Positions 13,294-24,232 of a DNA stretch of 64,000 nucleotides are shown piece by piece. The position numbers and the translations under genes are program-made. The DNA is from Branchiostoma lanceolatum (lineage: Eukaryota > Chordata > Leptocardii > Amphioxiformes > Branchiostomatidae): NCBI RefSeq assembly GCF_035083965.1, contig NC_089736.1:6699501-6763500 (forward strand), given 5' to 3'. The number at the start of each line of letters is the position of its first letter. The first letter of the stretch is position 1. The notes under the pieces were generated by a model, which saw only the letters and a program-made list of their open reading frames with translations, searched no databases and was not told the origin of the DNA.

Positions 13294-15380
13294 TTATTTC
13301 AACAGTATTGCTATCCCCAACATCAGTCCAGCGCAAACGATGTTGTACGTCACTTCCGCCGCGGTGCTTGCCGGGAGGCCGTGGTTGCAAATGTTGGATG
13401 CGCAGCAGAGTGCGCATGTGCCGTTGTCGGTTACGCTGTGGTAGGGGTGGGCACTGGGATTGGGACAGCTTTGGGGTACGCAGGGTTCGGCCCCAACCTC
13501 GGAAGCAGACTTGCAGCCCCGCTTGATATGAGTGGCGACATCCAGTTCGTCCAGTGTAAGTTCGACCTAAGGTTTTGATTGATGCAAAGTAAGCAACATG
13601 TCATTAAATTAATCGTAAGATTGCTTTTGGCTACCGCGGCCTAAAAAAAAGCATCGTTTCGTCGATTTTGAGATAATCCTGATACCTTTAATGGCAAGAA
13701 GGTATTCGAACTTGACAAAAAAACAGGATGTGATTTTTTTTCTTACAAAGCACGTGGTGTTACAGCTAACGATAGGCAGAGACGCCGGGCTCTCCACGCA
13801 TGTTGCCTCCTTGCTGTATGCCTCGTCACAGCTGTAGCAGCTAAACGCTGTCACAGCCACAGAATCGTCTGCGAAATGAAGAAAAAACAAATTGATCACG
13901 TTTGGGACCACATTCTTCATATTCATAATGACACCTAGCTGCAGTGCAAAGTAGAACCAGCCAGTATTTCCCTAAGAAGACGGTTTGGTCGGAAGTCGAT
14001 TAATCATAAGTTGCGTGCATTGTATATTGAGCATAAAAACTCGAAGAGAAAAAACAATATATTTCACTTTACCTATACCTATGGTATGGTGAGTGAAATA
14101 TAATCAAGACAGACAAACCGAAAACAAATCCTCCCTTCACGGAGGTAAACTAGATCGAAAGGGAATCTTGAACAAAAACAACAGTTTGAGCGTACCATAC
14201 GTCTCGCAGCAGGAGCCATCGAAGTTGTCCGGACACTCGCAGGCGCCGCTGTAGTCCTCGGCCAGCTCGCCACCGTTGTAACAGCGCCGGTTACACTGCC
14301 GGTACGCGGACTCAATGTGGTGAGGGCAGTGGTAATTGTTGTACCTCTTTCGGTACTGGGTGCCGTTCTCCCCGCATTGGTTACTGGAAGAGAAAATCAA
14401 ACAAATTAAGATTACTCTGTAAACTTGGGAATGAACCCGGTATTGTTCAATCCAAAATTACCGCTTTGTGTACGATTTCTCCCAATGTATTTAATTCTGT
14501 CTATGTATTTTTTTGTCTCTGCAACTTTGGACCTAACTTTCCCATTTTGACAACCTCCCGGGTTACACCATCTTCCTCCTCACATCCTGCCACTCTATAA
14601 TATTCAGATAGATTCGGACACACACAAAAACAAAGAAACAAACCGTTAACAATACCTCCGTTAACCTTTGACACACTGAAGTAACCGTTTTACACCCCAT
14701 TCTCTATTGTTTACAGAGTTAGGCAGCAGTGAGAAGGTTAAGAGGTGATATAAGAAACAACTGAACAACTGAAGTGTTGATAGAGTAGTACAATTTAAAC
14801 TTTGTATATCTGGATAAATTTCGATAAAAATCGGACGTTTCGGGCGTCAATCCGACTGCCCTTTTTCAACGAGAAGTTTACTTACGGATGCGAAAAGAAT
14901 GTAATAATAATAATGTAATAATAAGAATACCGGAATGTAAGAATAATTAGAATGTAATAATAAGAATACCGTGTTCATTCCCAAGTTTACAGAGTAATCA
15001 ACATTCTTTTCGCATCCGTAAGTAAACTTCTCGTTGAAAAAGGGCAGTCGGATGGACGCCCGAAACGTCCGATTTTTATCGAAATTTATCCAGATGTAAA
15101 GTTTAAATTGTACTACTCTATTTGCTTACCTGGATGTTTAACATTCATAAACGTAACTGAAGTGTTGATTTCAAACCTACGTGCACTGTGACCAGGCCGA
15201 CCAGTCTCCTTTGTTACACGAGTGCTCCGCGGTGATGTGGGTCGGTATGTACACGTGGTTCCCGCCCTCGTGCTGACCGGACACTCCGATGTTCCCAAAC
15301 AGGAAGCAACCAACGAAGACGAGGAACGGAAAGGCCGTCGGCAGAAATGGGAACCTGTAAAAGAACAACATGGCAGCCAT
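13294..15380 (-). CDS. Secreted GPI-anchored TSP1-EGF-Ly6/uPAR protein
   Basis: Four exons read on the minus strand: 15380-15181, 14383-14196, 13868-13747 and 13566-13294, all phase-consistent, 260 aa. Residues 1 to about 35 form a hydrophobic signal sequence. A thrombospondin type 1 repeat follows (DWSAWSQC, then CGENGTQYRKR, then QCNRRC), then an EGF-like module (CYNGGEL...CECPDNFDGSCC), then one LU domain from SCYSCDEA to CCASNICNHG with the ten-cysteine three-finger pattern. The last 20 or so residues (VTYNIVCAGLMLGIAILLK, stop) form a hydrophobic tail typical of a GPI-attachment signal. The predicted product is an extracellular, lipid-anchored adhesion or ligand-binding protein. I do not know a named orthologue. 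A possible poly(A) signal AATAAA overlaps the stop codon (13293-13298). A MITE lies in intron 1. Confidence 0.8.
14657..14735 (+). repeat. Dispersed repeat, copy 1 of 2
   Basis: Shares a block with 63203-63275 in the same orientation: CACTGAAGTA(A/G)CCGTTT, CACCC, ATTC(T/C)CTATTG and TTACAGAGTTAGGCAGCAG. Short, non-coding, class unknown. Confidence 0.5.
14781..15120. mobile_element. Long foldback element in intron 1 of the GPI-protein gene
   Basis: Arms of about 120 bases, almost identical: TAGAGTAGTACAATTTAAAC...GGACGTTTCGGGCGTC...TTACGGATGCGAAAAGAATG and its reverse complement. The AT-rich centre carries (AATGTAATAATAAGAATACCG)-type repeats. A 35-base piece of the centre (14965-14999) recurs inverted at 14411-14444. 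AACTGAAGTGTTGAT occurs just outside both ends (14766 and 15156). Confidence 0.85.
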
Positions 15381-15839
15381 GAAACGTCGCGATGGCAAAC
15401 GGAACGTTTGTAGAGGTTCTAGAATGCTGTTCGTTTATGACGTCAGAGATTCTGACGTTCGAATTCGAATATTCGAAGGCAAAGTTCACAGGACCGCAGT
15501 GTGTGCAAAAATGTTGTGCTTTTCGCGGTCTTTTTATTTATGAGAATGAGCCGCTTTACATGAGCCGCTTTTCAATCGCCCATTTACCTACTGTGACAGT
15601 CAGTGGCTGTGTTTGCATCATTATCTGAACAATGCATTCCATACCAATGCGTCTTTTCAATAGGGACCGACGACTTGATTCTATAGTTGGAGTTTCATCA
15701 TCAACTTATGATAATCATTCCTTCATCCTAGACGCTTGTATCATTTCCCCACAATATTGGTCTTCTTCTTACTGTTTTGCTCAGTTTTTTTGCTTCACTC
15801 TGTCACTTTTTGTGGGAGATTTTTGCAAAAAATGTTTAC

Positions 15840-15964
15840 ACTGTATCAAGGGAGTGAACTGTCCCTATTCCACGCGGCCTATAACTGGTTTAACAGGTTC
15901 GAAGTGACCTTCTCTTGCGAACTAACGTTAACTGCACCCAGAATAGAAGTCTGTCAGCACTAAG
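15840..15964 (+). promoter_or_regulatory. Promoter and non-coding first exon of cysteine-rich paralogue A
   Basis: This stretch matches about 19070-19179 upstream of paralogue B: GTCCCTAT(T/C)CC, then AAC(T/C)GGTTT, then A(C/T)ACCCAGAA(T/C)AGA(A/G)GTCT, ending in AAG|GTATGT at 15964/15965. Conservation between the two paralogues plus the shared donor supports a 5' UTR exon with its core promoter. CTATAA at about 15880 may be a TATA-like box. Confidence 0.55.
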
Positions 15965-16322
15965 GTATGTAAGATTTATCACTTTTTTCAGACTTCGGTG
16001 ACTTTGTAAACTTCTGAAATGTCAACCACAGGGATGTCGTGTGTAGTCAAATTGATACATGTCATATCTAGCGTTTTAAGATATACGTATCTTGTCCTAT
16101 GGCTTCTTAGAGATACAGAAGTTGTCTAGTTATTTGTCTGAAGGTGGAATGTTACGCCCACAAATTTTGCATTTTTCAGATACATTTTTACGGCGTAAAT
16201 TTTGACCAGAAGTCGCAGCTTGACCTAAGCTAGATGTACACAGGCATTTTCAAGGCTTCCACGGCAAATTCTGTTCAATATTTCAGTCTTCTGTCGGTGT
16301 AAATCGGGCTAACAGAAGAAGA

Positions 16323-17463
16323 ATGAAGCTGTCTGTGGTCGCTCTTGTGCTGATCACTATCGCCGTGACCTACGCGGCCGACCTCAGCGCCTTGGAAGAC
16401 GTTTTGCAGCGTCTTCGCGATCTTAAGGACAACTTTGAGACAAGAGGATTGTTTAGCTTCGGCAAGGAGAAGAGCGTGAAGCGATGCGACACAAAGAAGA
16501 ACAAGGGTCTGACCAAGGCTTACAACAGGGCCTGCGGGACCAGGTTTAAAAGCTATAGTAAGTCTGAAATTGTAAACAGGTTAAACTATGTACAAACGCT
16601 GCCATGTTGAATTTGGGTATCTATAGTTATAGAAGACTTTTATGTCAATAAAGTTCATTGTATATACTTAGCTGTGAGCATACAAAAATGAACATTCGTT
16701 CCTTCCTTCATTCATTAATTCATTAAGCCATTGATTCATTCGTTCATGCATTCATTGATTGATTAAAACTGCATGTAGTTTCCTTCCACCCCTCCAGCCC
16801 TGGGAGTAAAGCAGGCTTCAACATTTCTGCAGAACTGTAAAACCCTGAGCAGGGAGTGCTGCTCTAAGGAAGGCTGTGTCACCAACGAAATCAAGGAGTG
16901 CTGCCCCAAATGTACGTACCACAGCTGATTATCCATGTGAAATCCAAATGTGACTAGTTCAGGCAGGAGTGCTGGGGGCTGGTATGACATGGGAGTGTTT
17001 TATAGTACACTTTGCTCGTGAAGCTGTCAAACGCCACAAATCTGAATCTTGGGCAGTACATTTTACAGTTTTACCACGTATACCGTTGTTTTTCCGGGGG
17101 CGGGGCTATCTTATTATCAAAATTTTGTTTATAGGCAAACACACCGGACCCCCCCTCCCTATTCTTCTCGATAAGTGTACTGGGGTCTGATGCCTAAGGC
17201 TGACGCCTGAAGCTCCCTAAAACGCGGGCCACCAGCTTCACGTCACAGTCTGAAAAGACGAATGCAATCCCTTCCCTTACAATATGTCCAACCTAGGGTC
17301 CGACCCTGGGATCGAACCCCGGCTCACGGAATTAGAGGGCTTTGATTTACACGTCGAAAGATTACTGGAAAGATCCAAGGCTAAGAATTCTGACTATGAA
17401 AATATCTAGACAAACGTTCTTCCTATTCTAGGGGTAGAGGAGCGGCGAGAGGAGAGGGACTGA
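16323..17463 (+). CDS. Secreted eight-cysteine prepropeptide, paralogue A
   Basis: Coding exons 16323-16557, 16798-16911 and 17432-17463 (126 aa). Signal peptide residues 1-18 ([18 protein letters not shown]), a charged propeptide, and a dibasic KR at 53-54 directly before the first cysteine (55). The mature part has the pattern C-x15-C, then C-x6-CC-x4-C-x7-CC. Paralogue B has the same gene structure, signal peptide, KR site and near-identical spacing. If the last donor (AAAT|GTACGT) is not used, the frame instead ends CCPKCTYHS at 16928, adding a ninth cysteine; the spliced form ends in a charged tail like B. AATAAA follows at about 17578. No known family was recognised. The CC...GC...EI...CC section loosely recalls a relaxin A chain, but spacing differs. 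Confidence 0.75.
17145..17345 (-). mobile_element. tRNA-derived SINE-like repeat
   Basis: Shares CTTCTCGATA(A/G)GTGT.(C/T)TGGG...CCTGAAGCTCCCT with 46615-46770. Read on the minus strand it contains GGGGTTCGATCCCAGG at about 17308-17323, a good Pol III B box, so the head is at the right-hand end. Not a folded tRNA gene. Confidence 0.5.
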
Positions 17464-18104
17464 GACTGTCTGCGACGTCACGGCTGTAGCACCACCTGCC
17501 GATGTAGATGTGAATTGCATGCACATCGAGCTCCACTCAGCTACCTGTTATCATCTTTTACATCTAAAATGCCTTACAAATAAAGATTTGAATTTAACTG
17601 ACAAGTACTGTTCTGTTCTGTACTGGCCAAGTACGGTCTTAAGAGGTATTGTTGCGTTTGCTACAGTCAGATTTTGGATGATTCCGTTTAGATAAATTTG
17701 TATGCATGATGGTGTAAAAATAATCAACATTCGGGAAAGGAGGAGGGAGCACCTACCCGAAATGTCACTTCAAAACAAGGACAACTCGAGCAAACGTCCT
17801 TGACGCTGACTGTACTTTCTTAATAGACACTTTTGTGTGCTCGTCCGTATATAACGTTACATTCGAAACCTAGACAAGTATTCGCATCAAAAATTAATCT
17901 GTGCTAAGTCCCGCTTCTTGTGTTGGAATTAAGTTTAGTCCTCTGGTTTTCTCCAGGATAACTAAGGATCCGATTTCTGAGGTAAGTGACCTTCCAAAAT
18001 AATGGGAGGTGAACAATGAGCCAGTCAAGAAAACCGGCCCCCTCCCCCAACCTATTGCCCGAAACAACGCGGGCATGACGTCATGGCCTGTCATCATTCG
18101 CGTT

Positions 18105-18245
18105 ACTATGATTGGTCACTTATAACAAGGTCACACACCAGGGAGCCCGAAATCCGCCTTGACCTTCGTCTTCCCAAGATCTACCCACATACCAATTATC
18201 AGTACAATCCATCCGAGATTTCTATTAGTTATGCTCACCACATAT
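18105..18245 (+). repeat. Fragment of the CCTTGACCTTC...CCACATACCAA repeat
   Basis: Contains the blocks AGGGAGCCCGAAATC, CCTTGACCTTC, CTACCCACATACCAA and ACAATCCATCC in the same order as the tandem copies at 58157-59080. Single truncated copy. Confidence 0.6.
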
Positions 18246-19069
18246 TCAATATTCAAATAAATGTAAATTCAAAGGTAAGTTTAATACATCCATGGTTCAT
18301 GGAGCTATTTTGAAGTGGTCAGATAAAACTCAACTTCTTCACCAAATCCGTTTAAAATTCTTTGATCTTGACTTTAAAAACCTCAAACTTGGGAGGGGAT
18401 CACCTGATGACACTGGGGACATATAATCTTCGATCTGACGTCTGAGTGATTAAAACGTTGTTGAACATAGATAGACAGGCCAAATAGACAGGCCAAAGAT
18501 GTCTGTTGCAATAGAAAAGTGTGCGTCTGTCATTAAAATATGATTGGGAAAATACCAGTGTCATGATGCATTTCAGACTTGTACTGTACTGTACTGTACT
18601 GTACTGTTCGGCCAAAATCAATAAAAAGAAAAGAAAAGAGAGCACCCTAGCTACCGACTTTATTTTTTCAGGACCGTACCCAGAAGTACAACCTAAGTTT
18701 TCTTATGCGAAAGAACTGCTGGCTCTTAAGTAAGGATATTTTCTTTCTGTGTGAGAATTGCGGTTATATAACACATTCCAGGCCAATTAATGCTTCTTGT
18801 TAGTTTGCTAGGTTGAACATTTATAATAAGTTCTGTAACAATGCTTCTGTTACGTAAATCACCTTATGTTAAGTAGGACCGCTATATTTTCTCGAAGACA
18901 AGGGGGTCCCCGAATGCCCTTCGTTCAAATTTCAAGATGGTAGTCTGATGATTGTTGCCATTCTTATTTCAGATTACTTTTAGATTTTTTCCTCACCAAC
19001 TCACTCGAGTTCTTACACTGTTAACAGTTATAGTCGTCTAGTTTACATCAATTAAAGACAGTGGATCGT

Positions 19070-19179
19070 CCCTATCCCATATGACACATCCTCTAAAAAC
19101 CGGTTTGACTGGTACGTAGTAAGGCTTAGTGCGCTCCTCACATACACCCAGAACAGAGGTCTACAACACCCAGTCCAAG
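19070..19179 (+). promoter_or_regulatory. Promoter and non-coding first exon of cysteine-rich paralogue B
   Basis: Homologous to 15840-15964, ending in CCAAG|GTATGT at 19179/19180. It would splice over a 2.5-kb intron, holding the tandem repeat, to the acceptor just before ACTAGACCACGAG at about 21693. Inferred from paralogue comparison only. Confidence 0.5.
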
Positions 19180-19800
19180 GTATGTTACATTAGCGTCAAT
19201 TTTCTAGCGTTTGGGAAAGAAATTTCGTTCACTAAAGATTTCGCATACAGTCCTTTAATTATAAATGAAGGATTTTGCGTTTTAGAATATTCTGAGACTG
19301 CTTAAGGGCCTCTTAAAGCTTCAGACGTTGTATGTACTTAATTAATTACACGTCTGGATGTTAGAAACGCCCTACAAGAATAAAGACACGTGAAAGACTT
19401 GACCATTTCCAACAGTTTTTGAAGATTTGTGTTGTTGAAGATTTGACATGTACAGTACGATAGGTGACAACTTGCTAACGTTACACGGGCTAAGGATACA
19501 ACGTGGACTCTCCGGCCTTGATAGCTAAGTGTCTCGTGTCGTGGGAAAGTGATTACGTGTAAAAGTCAAAGTCTGTCAACTATGAATAATAGACGTGGGA
19601 AACCCATAGGAAAACTCAACTGATCACATGTATGTTATGTAAATGCTCTGTATGAACACACAAACTTTCATCTAACAAGTTTGATTTCTGTTTTTAAGAG
19701 ATTGTTAGGCGTAGAGACCACTTCTCGGCACTGAACTAAATTAATGGGAGATACATGAGACTATGCTAGACTATAAAGACGGCGAACGTTGTTTTTGAGG

Positions 19801-19965
19801 GCTGTTAATGCAGAAATGTTCGCGGGGATTTAATTTCGCGATAGGGAGGACTATGGAGTACTCGCGGTGGTTTTGAGTTTGAAACAATAGTCAGCTACTG
19901 TCACACAATGGAACGGTGTTCAGAGTTCACCGCGAAAACCGCGAATATAAAACCACCGCAAACAT
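19801..19965. repeat. TTCGCGG...CCGCGAA-type dispersed repeat
   Basis: TTCGCGA...CGCGGTGGTTTTG and ACCGCGAAAACCGCGAATATAAAACCACCGC form the two halves of an imperfect foldback. Related blocks (ACTGTAAATCTTGA.AT...TTCG, CCGCGAAAT) recur at 40382 and 42060. Confidence 0.5.
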
Positions 19966-20311
19966 GTCTGCGAGAGGGCGACACTTGTCAGGGGAAGAGT
20001 TCCATAATTTTACAGTTCGTAGAAATAAGCCGGTGCTATATATAGAAGGACTTTGTGACTGGTATGTGCATGTAGACAGTATAATGATTTGGGCTAGAGG
20101 AGCGCCTAGGCGTACACTAAAAAGCTCTAAATTGTGGAACAAGTATAGTGAGAGTCCAGCAAAACAATGTCCATACAAGTATCTGTAGAGAGGCTTTCCG
20201 CTAATGATATTGTCCAGGATAGTTTGTATCTTATACTTACAGCTTGTGTCAGAGGTTAATTGTACAGTTGAACATTCTTTTAACCAGTCCCTAAGTAGTT
20301 ATCAAAGAGAG

Positions 20312-21690
20312 AGTGGCTATGCCCTTAGGGTATTAATACAAATGTACACAACAACTTATCGTGATGCCTTCAAGGCATAGTTACTCTCTCTTAGTCTTAC
20401 GTCACGTCACAAGTCAAATACGTGTACAGTATAGTAAGAAAAATACACCATCTATGCATTCCCCCTCTTGAACCATTCTGTGGCCTGGATGCCGGACTGT
20501 CTCCAGGGCCTACACAGGCCAACTCCTCGGCTCTAGAGCTAACATGCCCCCGATGAAATTCTACAACAGGCACCCTGAGTTAGACCCCTTACGACAGATA
20601 GTATCGAGCTTGCGGGTCTGACAACCAAGTTATTAATCAATTATTCTGTGTTCTGTCGTGGCTATGCCCGAGGGTATCACGAAGCTTTTCGTGATGCCTT
20701 CAGGGCATAGTTACTCTCTCTTTAATTGTTAAAACGAATGTCACGAAGCAAAATAAGTGTACAGTACAGTACAGTAAGAAAAAATACAATACTCATGCAT
20801 TCCCCCTTTTTGAATCTTTTTATGGCCTGGATTCCAGACTGCTTCAAGGGCCTTCACAGGCCAACTCCTCGGCTCTAGAGCTAACATGCCCCGATGAAAT
20901 TCTACAACAGGCCCCCAGAGTTAGACCCCTTACGACAGATAGTATCGAGCTTGCGGGTCTGACAACAAAGTTTATTCTTCTGTGTTCTGTCGTGGCTATG
21001 CCCGAGGGTATCACGCATCTTTTCGTGATGCCTTCAGGGCATAGTTACTCTCTCTTTAATTGTTAAAACGAATGTCACGAAGCAAAATAAGTGTACAGTA
21101 CAGTACAGTAAGAAAAAATACAATACTCATGCATTCCCCCTTTTTGAATCTTTTTATGGCCTGGATGCCAGACTGTTTCCAGGGCTTACACTTGCCAACT
21201 CCTCGGCTCTAGAGCTAACATGCCCCGATGAAATTCTTCAACAGACCCCCGAGTTAGACCCCGTACGATAGATAGTATCGAGCTTGCGGGTCTGACAACC
21301 AAGTTTATTCGTCTGTGTTCTGTCGTGGCTATGCCCGGGGGTATCACGAAGCTTTTCGTGATGCCTTCAGGGCATAGTTACTCTCTCTTTAGTGGTTGAA
21401 AGAATGTCACAAAGCAAAATAAATGTACAGTACAGTAAGAAAAATACAATACTCATGCACTCCCCTCTTGAATTCTTCTGTGGCCTGGATGACAGACCTG
21501 TTTCCAGGGCCTACACTTGATAACTCCTCGACTCTAGAGCTAACATGCCCCCCTATCATTTGGGGACAGATATTTTAGAGATTGGGGATCTGGCATCCAG
21601 GCTACCCCAACTGAGTAAGACCCCGTACGATAGATATTATAGAGATCAGGGGTATGGCATCCAAGTTAATTCTTCTGTGTTCTGTCGTTA
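20312..21690 (+). repeat. Four-copy, roughly 335-bp tandem repeat with a conserved stem-loop
   Basis: Units begin at GTGGCTATGCCC at 20312, 20658, 20992 and 21325 (346, 334, 333 and about 365 bp). Each holds CTATGCCC...ATCACGAA/TTCGTGAT...GGGCATAG, an imperfect hairpin of about 45 bases; then GTACAGTACAGTA; then GGCCAACTCCTCGGCTCTAGAG; and each ends in TCTGTGTTCTGTCG. The array ends right at the acceptor of the coding exon of paralogue B. Confidence 0.85.
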
Positions 21691-21713
21691 AAGACTAGAC
21701 CACGAGCTGAACC

Positions 21714-22302
21714 ATGAAGCTGTCCGTTGTCGCCCTCGTGGTGATCCTCGCCACCGTGGCCTCGGCGTACGACCAGTCGGACCTGGACGCATGGGACGCC
21801 GCCGTGCAGCGCCTGCGCGCCCTGAAGAAGCGGGGAGGGTGGTGGTTCATCGGCGGCGACGAAAAAGACGCCGACAAGGTGAAGCGTTGTGACACGGACA
21901 CGGACAAGGCGCTGACCAACTCCTACAACAAACTGTGCAAGAGCGAGTTTGCCACCTACAGTAAGTAACGAATACACGAAGCTGCAATTTAAAACAAGCC
22001 TGTAAAATTAAGTTTTCGTCTCGAAACTTTACGAAGACACTCATTCATTCATCTATTCATCCATCCATCCATCCACCAATCCATCCATCCATCCATCAAT
22101 CCATCAATCCATCCATCCATCCATCCATCCATCCATTCGTTCGTTTATTGATTGATTCATTGATTCATTCATGCATTGATTCTTCATTCACTCACTAATT
22201 CATCCGTTCGTTCGTTCGTTCCTTCATGGATTAATTCATTCTTTCATTCGTTCATTCATTCATTTATCCGTTCGTTTGTTCATGGATAGATTGATTGATT
22301 TG

Positions 22303-22352
<50 letters not shown>

Positions 22353-22522
22353 CCTTTTCTCTGTCAGCCGCGGGGATCAAGACCGCCTCTGCCTTCCTGC
22401 AGGCGAAATGCAGCCAGCTGAACAAAGAGTGCTGCACGTCCGAGAAGGGCTGTGTGGACAACGAGATCTCGGAATGCTGCCCCCGCAAGAAAGAAGGGGA
22501 CGAAGAAGAATTAGAGGATTGA
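21714..22522 (+). CDS. Secreted eight-cysteine prepropeptide, paralogue B
   Basis: Coding exons 21714-21960 and 22368-22522 (133 aa), both splice sites at the same codon and phase as in paralogue A. Signal peptide 1-18 ([18 protein letters not shown]). The propeptide carries GGWWFIGG and ends in VKR at 56-58. The mature part starts at Cys59: C-x15-C, then C-x6-CC-x5-C-x7-CC, then an acidic tail [11 protein letters not shown]. Relative to A there is one extra residue before the third cysteine and one in the CC-C loop; otherwise alignment is gap-free, with TY.(A/L)G(I/V)K.AS.FLQ conserved. GC-rich coding, unlike the flanks. Secreted small disulfide protein, role unknown (hormone-like, immune effector or structural). 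Confidence 0.8.
22040..22362 (+). repeat. (CATC)n/(ATTC)n/(GATT)n microsatellite filling the intron of paralogue B
   Basis: Long tetranucleotide tracts occupy most of the 22.0-22.37 kb intron. The equivalent intron of paralogue A (about 16690-16770) has the same mix of ATTC and GATT units, so the microsatellite probably predates the gene duplication. Confidence 0.9.
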
Positions 22523-23212
22523 TCTGCGATATCGACGACAGCAACGTCATCTACCGATATTAGTGTGAAATGCACACTAGATCATTTTGTTGTTCTATTC
22601 TATTGTATCGTGTATTGGTGTGAACATAGAAGAAATCAGTGCTACGCCGATTTCAAGAGATCTTCCAAAATTAATGTAGTAACGGCCTAAAATATGGCCC
22701 TATATTATGGATCCCTTAAGAGATATTTGGTGGCGTTATATCGGCTCTGTAAGTAAGTACAAAGATCATTTGCTATCACTTTAAATGGCTGGGGGGGGGG
22801 GGCAATGGAGATTCAATCTTGTCACGACGTCCTTTTTGTGGGAAAATCCATGCCATCATTGGTTAGATCACAAGTACTGCTTGTTTTATACAAGGAGGTT
22901 TTAGCTCCCTATGACCTTACTTTATGTAATCTGTTTGTAACTAACCCCCTAACCTACAGAATAGTAAGTTTAACTATTTAGTTGTTGATATTCAAGGTTT
23001 CTGCGATGGAATTTCGTGCATGCAGCTTCATGATGTTATATCATTCTGATGAAAGTCTTGGGAGTGTATCCTCGCGATCAATTGGGTTTTAAAGCTACAT
23101 GTTTTATTATTGCTATTTCAAAGTTACATAAAAGATATCAGTTCGTCATCATGTTCAGACGTTCAATTGTTAAACATACAAAGCTCGATCACACATTACT
23201 TTAATACACATG

Positions 23213-23348
23213 CTCTGTGTGTGTGTGTGTGTTTGTGTGTGTCACTGGTTTGTGTATGTCTGTGTGTGTGCGTGCGTGTGTGTATGTATGTGTGTGCGTG
23301 TGTGTGTGTGTATGTGTGTACGTACGTGCGTGCGTGCGTGTGTGTGTG

Positions 23349-23386
<38 letters not shown>

Positions 23387-23500
23387 TGTGTGTGTGTTGT
23401 GTGTATGTGTGTGTATGTGTGTACGTACGTACGTACGTACGTGCGTGCGTGCGTGCGTGCGTGTGTGTGTGTGTCTGTGTGTGTGTGTGTGTGTGTTTGG
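23213..23500 (+). repeat. (GT)n microsatellite with GC/TA interruptions
   Basis: Nearly 290 bases of GT repeats with GTGC, GTAC and GTAT variants. Open frames on both strands here are artefacts of the repeat. Confidence 0.95.
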
Positions 23501-23526
23501 GGGGCCTGGTCATCAGTCTCGACGGG

Positions 23527-23724
23527 TCGGCTTAGGGTTGTTCTATCGGGCCCAGTCTGCTTAGCATTGCAATGTTTCTGGCAGCCTGTCCGTTTTTAGC
23601 TGGCATATCGAGTTAGCCAAGCCCGTAAAACTACCCCTGTGTGAACTAATCTGCATGGGCGGGCGGGCATCACTCGCAGCACCGTAGAGACACCGGGAAG
23701 CTCCCGATGGTATGGTTACCAGGC
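23527..23724 (+). repeat. Dispersed repeat, copy 1 of 2
   Basis: Colinear with 24233-24461: CGGCTT(A/G)GGGTTGTTCTA, GGGCCCAGTCTGCT(T/A)AGCATTG, TCGAGTTAGC, GGGCGGGCGGGCATCACTC, CAGCACCGTA, AGCTCCCGAT.GTATGGTTACCA. The 24.2-kb copy has about 35 extra bases inside. Class unknown. Confidence 0.75.
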
Positions 23725-24232
23725 TAGGGGTCGGTGTTGCGAAAAAACAGAGTGAGCCACACAATGTCAGAGAATTATGGTCATCTCTCTATGCCATACG
23801 ATAACTCTAGTGGTTCAATGAACTCAGCTAAGTGGCTCGCTGAAATTTGTGGTCCCCCATCTAGGAATAACCACTGTACAGCCAATGAGTGGTAATTTGT
23901 TCCCGCGCATTCTGTGGAAATCAACCGGACATGACGTCAAACACAGGAAATAGACATGTTTGACAGAGGTTATCTGCGGTCAAGAACGGTGAATGCTTAC
24001 CTGTGTGAAAGTAAAGAATCAAGTTTTGATACATCTATATGCAGATAACATTGATTGAGAGAATATTTTTACTGACAAATGAATGACTCAACTTGTGTCA
24101 CCAGAGAAAATAAACAAACAACAAAAAAGTGATCTAAACATCTCGAATAACGTGATAGAGACATGTCATTAGCGAGGAGGTTCTAGTCTATTCAACCTCC
24201 TTGAGCATTATCTGGTCACCATTCTCCATGTG

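Noticed and set aside
16798-22522. Calling the cysteine-rich pair relaxin/insulin hormones
   Set aside because: Cysteine spacing differs from the invariant CC-x3-C-x8-C and B-chain C-x11-C, and there is no dibasic C-peptide between the halves.
23110-23599. Long Cys/Val and Thr/His open frames on both strands
   Set aside because: Translation of a GT/CA microsatellite.
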